Shown piece after piece: positions 47,520 to 56,719 of a DNA stretch of 64,000 nucleotides. Source of the stretch: Vitellaria paradoxa (Eukaryota; Streptophyta; Magnoliopsida; Ericales; Sapotaceae); contig CM034233.1 of assembly GCA_019916065.1 (NCBI GenBank), forward strand, positions 51,825,947-51,889,946, given 5' to 3'. Numbering within the stretch: position 1 is the stretch's first letter; each line of letters begins with the position of its first letter. The translations under genes and the position numbers were made by a program. Under the pieces are notes generated by a model that worked only from the letters and a program-made list of their open reading frames with translations, was not told the origin of the DNA and did no database searches.

Positions 47520-49297
47520 TGATGACCTGGAAAAGTGTAATTACAAATCTCCACGTTTTCATGGTTATTAAGGTAATTGAGTACTCTATTTTGGAAGATT
47601 CTCATCTATTTATCACTTATAAGATTTGTTTTCTTAATTGCAGGGAAAACGGGGAATTAAACGAAGAAAATAGTGACTTTGGAGATGAAAGGGAGGATAT
47701 CGAACCAACTTCGTTAGGGATGGCTCGGAGTACCCCAAGGACTTAGCGGCAAATGAGGAGCAAAAGTGTAGAAAAAAGGCTTCTGTGGTCCGGACCACCT
47801 GGCGCACGGTCCGGACCACAGTATGGTGGACCGTCGCGCGGGCAATTTAAGTTTTAGGGTTTCTTTTACAAGTTTAAATAGGACTGCTTGGGGGCCGACT
47901 TAGGGAGGACGGCTACTACTTCTTCTTCTTCTTCTTTTCGATATTTTTATTTTTGTTACAAATCTTGAAGGTTTTGTTTTACTTACGTGGATGTTCTTAC
48001 TTGGTTTCGGAGCTTTCATCACATTCGTTTCAGCAGTCGCCATTCAGCGTTTTGTTTCGAAGTTTGTTTTTGAGTACGTTACAATTTTTCTTTGGATTAA
48101 TGGTATTATTCGAATATTCGAAATAGAAGTTTGATTGATTTCGCACCTTAGTTTTGATTTAGTTGTTTAAGAATCTTGTTTCATTGTTTGATTTAGCACA
48201 TCTTTTAAATATGTTTTCGACGAATATATCCGTTTTGTTTAAAATCATGCTAGCGTAGAAACCCTAGTTCTTGATTCAACGAATCAAGAAAGGGTAGTTT
48301 ACTCTGATCTATGGGATGTACGTAGACCCTTCGCAGAGTTTGCGAAAGCTCATGCGTAGGGGTCTACAACTTTGAGACGTCTGCGTAGACCCTTCGCATG
48401 GTTTGCGAAAGCTCATGCGTAGGGATCTACACTTTTTAAAACCTAATTCAGTTCTTTCAAAAACTTTCGAAACGAAAACCTTTGACTATATTCTCTGTAA
48501 TCACTGGTAAGGGTTTTCGATTAAAATTTCTTAATAATTTTGAAGAACTGAAAATTCAGATTTTGAATCCTAATTTGAATTAGTTTATTTCAGAAACATT
48601 CGAAAACGAAAATCTTTGACTATATTCTCTGTAATCACTGGTAAAGGTTTTCGATTAAAATTTTCTTAATAATTTTGGATAAACTAGAAGAATTGGATTT
48701 GAATCCGAATTCGAATAGGATTGTTTGGAAACCCTTCGAAACAGAAGTTTTTGACTATATTCTCTGTAATCACTGGTAAAAGCTTTTGATTAAAACTTTC
48801 TCAATAATTTTCAAACAAATCCTAATTTAGGTTTTAACGCAAGTATTGCAACCCATCCCATAGTGAAGACGTAAACTACCCGGAATTGATAGTTGGATCA
48901 AGGACTTCTTAAATTTATTTGCTTATTAATTGAATTGCCTTTGTTTGATTTACATTGCAGTTTTTAGATTAGTTTATTTTGCTGCGCATTTAAATTAGGA
49001 AAAATTCGTTTAGCTAATATTTTACTCCTTGAATCAACAATCAATATTAAATTGCTGAAATTTTGTTAATAGGTTGTTAAGTTAGTTTAATTTGAATTTT
49101 GAACTTGCAAAACCCTAGGAATTAGTTTTAATTAATTTTCAAACTTAGTTTACAATCAAATTTAGGATTTCTATTTAACCTAGAAACTAAATATCATAGG
49201 CTCCTTGTGAATTCGACCTCGGACTCACCGAGTTAAAACTACACCGCACACCCTTGCACTTGGGGGTTAATTTAGACGCATTTTCTAATAGCGGTCA
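47520..49297 (+). repeat. Athila-2 5' LTR
   Basis: 1778 bp, starting TGATGACCTGGAAAAGTG and ending AATAGCGGTCA. It contains the palindromes GTGGTCCGGACCAC (47785-47798) and GGTCCGGACC (47808-47817), a (TCT)n stretch near 47920, two duplicated hairpins (48322-48367, 48385-48430) and a threefold repeat around TGACTATATTCTCTGTAATC (starts near 48482, 48616, 48752). Its first 12 bases differ from the usual Athila end seen at 54646. Confidence 0.93.
47870..47880 (+). promoter_or_regulatory. Possible TATA-like box of Athila-2 5' LTR
   Basis: TTTAAATAGG about 55 bp after the palindrome pair; the same site lies near 55001 in the 3' LTR. Weak as a TATA box, but the best candidate in this LTR. Confidence 0.4.
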
Positions 49298-49303
49298 AGT
49301 TTT

Positions 49304-49321
49304 TGGCGCCGTTGCCGGGGA
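49304..49321 (+). other. Athila-2 primer binding site (tRNA-Asp)
   Basis: TGGCGCCGTTGCCGGGGA is perfectly complementary to the 3' end of plant tRNA-Asp (CCCCGGCAACGGCGCCA). It lies six bases after the LTR. Confidence 0.95.
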
Positions 49322-49499
49322 GCCAATTTTAGTTTTTAGGTTGTTTCTATTTTAAGTTAATTTTCTTTCTCTAAAAAAAGAAAAAATTTTTAAAAAAAAA
49401 AAAAAAAACCTTTTTGATCCAAATTAGTATTCTGTGGTCCCGACCGTCTACACTCTGGTCCGGACCACAGTACCCTTTCTCTGATTCTTTTCCTAGCTT

Positions 49500-50666
49500 A
49501 TGAGCAATTGGATTCGAGGGGAAGACGGTAGATTACAGCGTCCTGATCCCTTAGCTGTTCCTTTAGAATTAGAGTCCTCTTTAGGAGAAACTCAAACTCC
49601 TAGAATTCCTACTCCACCATTAGAAATGGCTGCTGAAGATCAAGCTGTCGCAGCAAGACAATCCTTGAGAGATATCTTGCAGCAGAATAGGCATACTCCT
49701 GAATCCTGCATAGTTTGGCCTGTAAACCAAACTTTTCACTTTAAACCAGGGATGATCCAATTGTTACCTACTTTCCATGGGATGGATTCTGAGAATCCAT
49801 ATGACCACTTAACTCGCTTTAGGAACATTTGTGTCACTATAAAGGATCAAGGATGCCAAATAGAGCTGGTATTTCTTAAGTTATTCCCATTTTCATTGCA
49901 AGATAAGGCTGCTAGATGGTTTGAATTCCTACCATCTAATTCCATTCGCACCTGGGATGAAATGCAAGCCAAATTCTTAAAGAAATTTTTCCCACCTAAT
50001 AGAACTGATGCAATTCAGCATCAGATTCTGAACTTCGCTTCACAACATGGTGAGACATTCTACCAAAGTTGGGAGAGGTTTAAAACTCTCTTACATTCCT
50101 GTCCTCACCATGGATTTGAAGTCTGGCGTCTAGCGAGCATCTTCTACGGAGCCCTGACACCACAATTGAAACAATTTGTGGAAACAATGTGCAATGGGCA
50201 GTTTTACGATAAAACCCCTGAAGAAGCTTATGAATATCTTGAATTCTTAGCTGAAAATGCACAAACTTGGGATACCACGGGACCTCAGAATACTCAGAAT
50301 ATTAATGGTACTCCTATTCGAGGTTTGCATCACTTAAGTGAAACCGATGATCTTAAGGCAAAACTAGCAACTCTGACCCGAGAAATAGAGACCCTTAAGA
50401 TTAAAAAGGACACACCTATAGTTAAAGAACCCATAGCAAATGTCTATTGCGTAGCTTGTGATAGCCAATCTCATAGAACGGATGATTGTCCTAGTATGCC
50501 CCTGTGTAGAGAAGTCGTGCAAAATCAGCTATCTAGTGAACTTCCTATCCATGCAATAAACCAATACCGACCTCCATATCGTGGACAGAATTTGGGAGGA
50601 AATCCCTATTCTGAAACATATAATCCGGGTGTGAGGAACCATCCAAATTTTAGTTGGAGAAAATGA
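49500..50666 (+). CDS. Athila-2 gag, near full length
   Basis: 388 codons, the best-preserved gene in the window. Gag packages the element RNA into particles. The N-terminus (residues 1-70) is charged and matches the start of all Athila copies here (GEDGRLQRPDPL). The central gag domain spans roughly 85-245, with HGMDSENPYDHLTRFRNIC, FPFSLQDKAARWFEFLPSNS, TWDEMQAKFLKKFFPP and GETFYQSWERFKTLLHSCPH. A short coiled coil lies near 285-305 (DDLKAKLATLTREIETLKIK). A zinc knuckle CVACDSQSHRTDDC (CX2CX4HX4C) sits at 317-330. The start ATG is 30 bp after a GGTCCGGACC palindrome. The stop at 50666 comes from one extra A in GGAGAAAATGA; Athila-3 has GGAGAAATGA at the same place, so gag originally ran on. 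Confidence 0.93.
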   Translation: MSNWIRGEDGRLQRPDPLAVPLELESSLGETQTPRIPTPPLEMAAEDQAVAARQSLRDILQQNRHTPESCIVWPVNQTFHFKPGMIQLLPTFHGMDSENPYDHLTRFRNICVTIKDQGCQIELVFLKLFPFSLQDKAARWFEFLPSNSIRTWDEMQAKFLKKFFPPNRTDAIQHQILNFASQHGETFYQSWERFKTLLHSCPHHGFEVWRLASIFYGALTPQLKQFVETMCNGQFYDKTPEEAYEYLEFLAENAQTWDTTGPQNTQNINGTPIRGLHHLSETDDLKAKLATLTREIETLKIKKDTPIVKEPIANVYCVACDSQSHRTDDCPSMPLCREVVQNQLSSELPIHAINQYRPPYRGQNLGGNPYSETYNPGVRNHPNFSWRK

Positions 50667-51449
50667 TGGAGCAGCTCAAATGCCACAATCTTATCACCCT
50701 CCACCTCCTCCAAATCCTCAGGTTTCAGTCACTAATCCAGGATTGCCTCAGAATGTGGGACCTTCTCATACTCCATATATTCCCCAAATAAGAGGTCCAC
50801 AGAAGAAACACTTCAACAATACATGAACACACAATCCACACTTTGGGCTCAAAATAATAGAACTTTGGACGACATTAGGGGACAGTTGACTCTTTTAACC
50901 CAAACGTTGACTACACAACCTAAAGGTCAATTCCCTGCTCAACCACGTCCAAATCCAATTGCCCAAGTGAAAAATGTTGAAGGGTCTTCCAATATGCCTG
51001 GCAATATTGAGCAGGTACAAAACATCACGACGCTTAGGAGTGGTAAAACTATAGATAAAACCATTCACCCTAAGATGGTTGAGGTTAGGGAAGAGTTAGA
51101 ACCTAAGCGGATGTCGGAAGATAATAGGAGGGAAGGAAAACAACCCATAGGCATGGAAGAAGAAAAATCTAAGAGGAAGAGGAATCTAAGAAAGAGAAGA
51201 CGTGAGGAAGAAAAAGGGGAGAATCAAAAGGAAAAAGAATCTATCTTAGTGCCTAGGGAGTATATCCCTAAAGCACCATTTCCCCAAAGGTTCTTGAAAG
51301 CTAAGAGAGAAGCTCAAGCAGCTGAATTGCTAGAGGTTTTTAAACAAGTAAAAATCAATATACCTCTTTTAGATGCAATTAAGCAATTCCCTTCTTATGC
51401 CAAATTCCTTAAAGAGTTATGCACTGTGAAGAGGGGTTTTAAATGTTAA
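50667..51449 (+). pseudogene. Athila-2 gag C-terminal/linker part
   Basis: It continues gag in another frame. Bases 50667-50822 encode a Pro-rich stretch (PPPPNPQVSVTNPGLPQ). The frame 50823-51449 (208 codons) carries FWAQNNRTLDD-type and TLRSGKTIDK words, then a long Lys/Glu/Arg-rich stretch (REELEPKRMSEDNRREGKQ and on). It ends with KAPFPQRFLKAKREAQAAEL and LLDAIKQFPSYAKFLKELCT, the segment that leads into protease in Athila. Indels near 50790 and 51440 break the continuity. Confidence 0.85.
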
Positions 51450-51960
51450 AGAAAAAGCATTTCTCACTGAGCAAGCAAGTGCCATAGTACAATGTCGTAC
51501 TCCCCCTAAATATAAAGACCCAGGATGTCCTACAATATCTTGTTATATAGGGAAGTATTATATTAGTAGAGCACTGCTTGACTTAGGAGCGAGTGTGAAT
51601 TTGCTCCCTTACTCAGTGTACGAGCAATTGGGTTTAGGTGAGTTGAAGCCTACCCGTGTGACTTTGCAACTTGCAGATAGATCAATTAAGTCCCACGAGG
51701 TATAATTGAAGATGTACTGGTACAAGTGGAAAATTTTTATTTTCCAGTGGATTTCATAATCCTAGATACTCAACCACTTACCAGTTTATCTACACCTGAT
51801 CAAACACCAGTAATTCTAGGACGACCATTCTTAGCAACTTCGAATGCTTTGATTAATTGTAGGAATGGATCCATGAAAATGACTTTTGGTAACATTGAAT
51901 TTGAACGAATATCTTTCATGTTACCAAACAACCAAAAGAGGTGCCTGATATACAGGGGTA
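51450..51960 (+). pseudogene. Athila-2 aspartic protease, frameshifted
   Basis: The reading frame has LLDLGASVNLLPYSVYEQLG, with the catalytic Asp-Leu-Gly region intact, and RVTLQLADRSIK. A one-base A loss at about 51690 (AATTAAGTCCC, against AATTAAAGTCCC in Athila-3) shifts it. It resumes as VENFYFPVDFIILDTQPLTS and VILGRPFLATSNALINC, the latter the flap-side motif. Only one or two small indels separate it from an open gene. Confidence 0.85.
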
Positions 51961-51990
51961 GATGTAGTAGAATCTATAGTCCAGGATTAC

Positions 51991-52308
51991 GTGGACCATG
52001 AATTTGTCAAGGATCCTTTAGAGAAAGCTATTCGCTTTAGTGAGGAGAATTTGAATTCCATGATATCAAACCAACAGGTAGTTTGCATTGATTTTTTAGG
52101 TGTTGAGGGGATACTAGAAAACACTCAACCACATTCCATGTTCACATATGCAAATAATCTTGGGCCTTATTTGTGGTTCAAAGATCACTACAAGGTCATA
52201 CATTCTCCAGCGTTCTCTACACTAGGAGCACACTCATTTTCGGCACCTCCTAGACTCGAGAAGAATATTTTATTCCTAAAGCTATTTGGTAAGGCTTGGA
52301 AAGATTAG
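51991..52308 (+). CDS. Deletion-junction ORF of Athila-2
   Basis: 105 codons. The first about 29 (DHEFVKDPLEKAIRFSEENL) are the start of the pre-RT segment, as in Athila-3 at 62735-62815. At about 52078 homology stops and an unrelated sequence follows in the same frame to a TAG: FLGVEGILENTQPHSMFTYA, then SAPPRLEKNILFLKLFGKAW. About 3.5 kb of RT, RNase H and integrase is missing here. The new tail may be the 3' end of a former pol or env-like ORF; I do not recognise it. Confidence 0.65.
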   Translation: MDHEFVKDPLEKAIRFSEENLNSMISNQQVVCIDFLGVEGILENTQPHSMFTYANNLGPYLWFKDHYKVIHSPAFSTLGAHSFSAPPRLEKNILFLKLFGKAWKD

Positions 52309-53598
52309 GAGTTGGATAGTATATTTTTTGCATTAACCCTTGTATATTAGTAGATTAGATTTTATTTATTTATTTATTTTTGTTTTCTTTCTGCCTAGAT
52401 TAAATTTTAATTTTCTTTTAGTTTACTTTTATTTGTTTATTCTAACATTTTATCTCGTAGAAGTTTTATTTTCTGTTAGTACAATTTAATTCAAGGAATA
52501 AAGTGCCCAAGTTCTTTTATTTTCTTCAAATAAGAAGCTATTGAGGTAATATCCTTCCTCTCCCTTTTATTTAGTTTTGCACTTCTAATTGGTACTTCAC
52601 ATATATAATTGTTCTTGTTGGGAGTGCTGTAGAATCTAAGTTGGGGGGATGCCTTAAGTGGCTTGAATAATGGGTGCATGCTTGGTTTAATTTGTGCTTT
52701 GTTCTTATTTGTGCCTTTGTTGTTATTGTTCATGCTCATCATCATGCTCACTATTGCACACTACAGACCCACATATGCATCATGGTTCTCACATTGAGGA
52801 CAATGTGAATTTTAAGTTGGGGGGTAGGGTTCGCATGATGACCTTTTGTGCCAAAATTGCAAAATTTAAAAATTTATGAGCATCTTTAAGCATAAATACA
52901 TGAATTTAGCACATTTGTACCTACATGTCATCCTTTCTTTCTAGTTTGGTCGATTGTGGAATTAAGTGAGAAAGTGATGAATGAGTTTTGTTCAAGCTTT
53001 AATAGGAAACTTAGTTCAAGTTGATTGTATAATGACCTTGTGCATCTTTGACTATCATGGTGAAAAGTTTATGTGCTTAGGAGTAGACTTTATTTGACAT
53101 TGGTTAATTGAGCATTCTTGGACTAGGTAGAGACTTATACCCCTTAATGGTGAGCTTTTGAGCCTATTATTCTTTTCTTGAGGGGTTTGCACATAATCAC
53201 AGCTCTTTTATTCTTCACTTTGGTTTCCAATGCACCAATTGCATCACACACACTTGCATTAGTTTCACTTGGCATATTATGAGTTGTTTGCAAGCTTTGA
53301 ACATGATGCTAGGCCTTCTTTGCTATTTTGGGCCCTTTCTATCCTTTCTTTGATATGAAATTCACCCTAAGAACCAACTTGAAACCTTTTAATAAGTGTG
53401 TGATAAATATATATATATTTTTTTCTTTTTGGTTCCCATCTCATATAATTGTCCCTTAACCTTGTTCACACACTTTTAAGCCTTACTCTCACATGTCTTG
53501 GGTTGTAAAGTGCCTCAATGTCAATGATTGTGAATGGGGGAGCATATTGGGAGAAATTTTGAGTGGAAAATTCAGCTTATGTTCTATTTCATTATTTC

Positions 53599-53740
53599 AA
53601 AAAAAAAAAAAGAAAAAAAAAAAAGTGAAAAGAAAAAAAAAAAAAGAAAAAAAGAAAAGAAAAAAAAAAAAAAAAAAAAAAAGGAAAAGAAAAGAAAAAA
53701 AAAAAGAAAAAAAAAAAAAGGAAAAAAAAAAAAAGAAAAA
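53599..53740 (+). repeat. A/G low-complexity tract
   Basis: About 140 bp of (A)nG microsatellite within the Athila-2 3' region. The corresponding place in the gag-only element holds a short T run (38488-38504), so this is a slippage hotspot. Confidence 0.95.
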
Positions 53741-54631
53741 TACTTTATCATTCCTTTTGTTTATGAATTATGGGACTTGTACATTATTTGCAATATTTGC
53801 AATTGTCCCAAGGGTAGTTCCTAAGTTTGTGAATAAGTTTCTTGTTGGGATTGGAATTGTTGGGGTTTGGAAAGGAAATGGGTAGTTCGGGACTTTTGCG
53901 CACTTGAGCATCTTTATCCCAAGACATGTGCTTTGATTTCCATATCCTCCATTGTTAACCATTACCCCTGGCCAAGTTACAACCAAAACAAAGACCTAGT
54001 GGATTCTAAGCAAGCAACTCTTATATTTTGCATGTAGTGGTCTTATGTAGGTTGTGTGGTGTGATCTCTTACATATGCATTGGAACATAGTTATGAGCTG
54101 TCCACTTTGAATTTCATTTCAGTTCACTCACTTATTTGTGGGGTTATGTGCAACTAGGTCAGCATCATATGCTAATAGGTGTGTGTGAACCCTTGATGAG
54201 TGAATTTCTTTCTATGAGTGGTACCTTGTGAGTATTTGAAGTCAAAACCTAGCTCCATTTATGCTCTTGCAACCTTGTTGAATGAATGAAACAATTTTGC
54301 ACACATGCTCTTTCTACTTTGATAGTCCATGCATTAATGCTTAGCACTTGGGAATTACACATGATATTTGGGTTTTGTGACTTGTTAGGCTTGAACTTGA
54401 TTCATTGTTGATCTTAATCATTTTTTTGACACTTTGAGACCATACCATAGAATTTTGTGGGTAGATTCACTGCAAACCCTCATGAGACCTTACTCGTCCA
54501 CTAGGGGGAACCTAGGGGTTTAAAGGGCTTGCTGCACGTAGCTAAGTGTAGCCGTGTTTCCAACGAAAGAGAAATAGGATCGTAGTTGCATTTCATTTTA
54601 ATAAAGGGCATTGCTAGGGACTAGCAACGTT

Positions 54632-54645
54632 CAAGTTGGGGGGTG
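54632..54645 (+). other. Athila-2 polypurine tract
   Basis: CAAGTTGGGGGGTG directly before the 3' LTR start TGATTACACTTG; position and purine run fit plus-strand priming. Confidence 0.85.
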
Positions 54646-56428
54646 TGATTACACTTGAAAAGTGTAATTACAAACTCCACGTTTTCATGGTTATTAAGGT
54701 AATTGAGTACTCTATTTTGGAGAATTCTCATTATTTTATCACTTATAAGATTTGTTTTCTTAATTGCAGGGAAAACGGGGAATTAAACGAAGAAGATAGT
54801 GACTTTGGAGATGAAAGGGAGGATATCGAACCAACTTCGTTAGGGATGGCTCGGAGTACCCCAAGGACTTAGCGGCAAATGAGGAGCAAAAGTGTAGAAA
54901 AAAGGCTTCTGTGGTCCAGGACCACCTGGCGCACGGTCCGGACCACAGTATGGTGGACCGTCGCGCGGGCAATTTAAGTTTTAGGGTTTCTTTTACAAGT
55001 TTAAATAGGACTGCTTGGGGGCCGACTTAGGGGGACGGCTACTACTTCTTCTTCTTCTTCTTTTCGATATTTTTATTTTTCGTCTACAAATTTTGAAGTT
55101 TTGTTTTACTTACGTGGATGTTCTTACTTGGTTTCGGAGCTTTCATCACATTCGTTTCAGCAGTCGCCATTCAGCGTTTTGTTTCGAAGTTTGTTTTTGA
55201 GTACGTTACAATTTTTCTTTGGATTAATGGTATTATTCGAATATTCGAAATAGAAGTTTGATTGATTTCGCACCTTTAGTTTTGATTTAGTTGTTTAAGA
55301 ATCTTGTTTCATTGTTTGATTTAGCACATCTTTTAAATATGTTTTCGACGAATATATCCGTTTTGTTTAAAATCATGCTAGCGTAGAACCCTAGTTCTTG
55401 ATTCAACGAATCAAGAAAGGGTAGTTTACTCTGATCTATGGGATGTACGTAGACCCTTCGCAGAGTTTGCGAAAGCTCATGCGTAGGGGTCTACAACTTT
55501 GAGACGTCTGCGTAGACCCTTCGCATGGTTTGCGAAAGCTCATGCGTAGGGATCTACACTTTTTAAAACCTAATTCAGTTCTTTCAAAAACTTTCGAAAA
55601 CGAAAACCTTTGACTATATTCTCTGTAATCACTGGTAAGGGTTTTCGATTAAAATTTTCTTAATAATTTTGAAGAACTGAAAATTCAGATTTTGAATCCT
55701 AATTTGAATTAGTTTATTTCAGAAACATTCGAAAACGAAAATCTTTGACTATATTCTCTGTAATCACTGGTAAAGGTTTTCGAATTAAAATTTTCTTAAT
55801 AATTTTGGATAAACTAGAAGAATTGGATTTGAATCCGAATTCGAATAGGATTGTTTGGAAACCCTTCGAAAACAGAAGTTTTGACTATATTCTCTGTAAT
55901 CACTGGTAAAAGCTTTTGATTAAAACTTTCTCAATAATTTTCAAACAAATCCTAATTTAGGTTTTAACGCAAGTATTGCAACCCATCCCATAGTGAAGAC
56001 GTAAACTACCCGGAATTGATAGTTGGATCAAGGACTTCTTAAATTTATTTGCTTATTAATTGAATTGCCTTTGTTTGATTTACATTGCAGTTTTTAGATT
56101 AGTTTATTTTGCTGCGCATTTAAATTAGGAAAAATTCGTTTAGCTAATATTTTACTCCTTGAATCAACAATCAATATTAAATTGCTGAAATTTTGTTAAT
56201 AGGTTGTTAAGTTAGTTTAATTTGAATTTTGAACTTGCAAAACCCTAGGAATTAGTTTTAATTAATTTTCAAACTTAGTTTACAATCAAATTTAGGATTT
56301 CCTATTTAACCTAGAAACTAAATATCATAGGCTCCTTGTGAATTCGACCTCGGACTCACCGAGTTAAAACTACACCGCACACCCTTGCACTTGGGGGTTA
56401 ATTTAGACGCATTTTCTAATAGCGGTCA
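54646..56428 (+). repeat. Athila-2 3' LTR
   Basis: 1783 bp with the canonical Athila start TGATTACACTTGAAAAGTG. It matches the 5' LTR throughout, with a few substitutions and several 1-base indels, many in homopolymers. It ends GCGGTCA, followed by TSD TCTAT. Confidence 0.93.
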
Positions 56429-56668
56429 TCTATGTTGCATAAGTACATTCCAGACCCTACCCATGTGCTAAATTGGACTGAATTGGAAATAGACTTGGAT
56501 GTGAAGTACGAAGTACAATCGGTTCAGATTTTGGATGCTCGAGACCAAGTGCTACGGGGTAAAACAATTCCTTTGGTTCGAGTGTTATGGAAACATCATG
56601 GAGTGGAAGAATCAACTTGGGAACGTGAGCTCGAGATGCGAGAACGTTATCCACATTTGTTTTCTTAA
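56429..56668 (+). pseudogene. Tekay integrase C-terminus with chromodomain-like tail
   Basis: The Tekay gene resumes after the Athila-2 insertion. The frame 56432-56668 reads LHKYIPDPTHVLNWTELEID (end of integrase). It continues EVQSVQILDARDQVLRGKTI, then VLWKHHGVEESTWERELEMR and ends YPHLFS. The V.WK.H..EE.TWE.E..M motif is the chromodomain core typical of chromoviruses, thought to guide integration to histone marks. This segment alone is open and well preserved. Confidence 0.88.
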
Positions 56669-56706
56669 AGTTATATTATGTACTAAATTTCAAGGATGAA
56701 ATTTTT

Positions 56707-56719
56707 GAAGGGGGGAGAA
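56707..56719 (+). other. Tekay polypurine tract
   Basis: GAAGGGGGGAGAA immediately before the 3' LTR start TGTAATATCC. Confidence 0.88.

Larger units (their letters stand above)
52309..54645 (+). other. Athila-2 long 3' untranslated region
   Basis: Non-coding. It contains three PPT-like motifs of the form AAGTTGGGGGG (52637-52649, 52812-52825 and, next to the 3' LTR, 54632-54645). An inverted repeat CACATTG/CAATGTG lies at 52790-52807 just before the second one. A 140-bp A/G tract is at 53599-53740. Much of the region aligns with the reverse complement of 37522-39661 in the gag-only element. Long poly-Lys frames in the A/G tract are not genes. Confidence 0.85.
47520..56428 (+). mobile_element. 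Athila-2: young gag-protease-only Athila
   Basis: 8909 bp with LTRs of 1778 and 1783 bp that are almost identical, an intact tRNA-Asp PBS, and perfect TSD TCTAT (47515-47519, 56429-56433). Gag is intact and the protease only lightly damaged, but RT, RNase H and integrase are absent, replaced by a clean junction near 52078. It is therefore a non-autonomous, recently inserted derivative. It landed between the integrase and chromodomain coding parts of the Tekay element. Confidence 0.93.

Noticed and set aside
53493..53885. Lys-rich open frames of 96-130 codons
   Set aside because: They are translations of the (A)nG microsatellite and flanks; both frames stay open only because the tract lacks stops.
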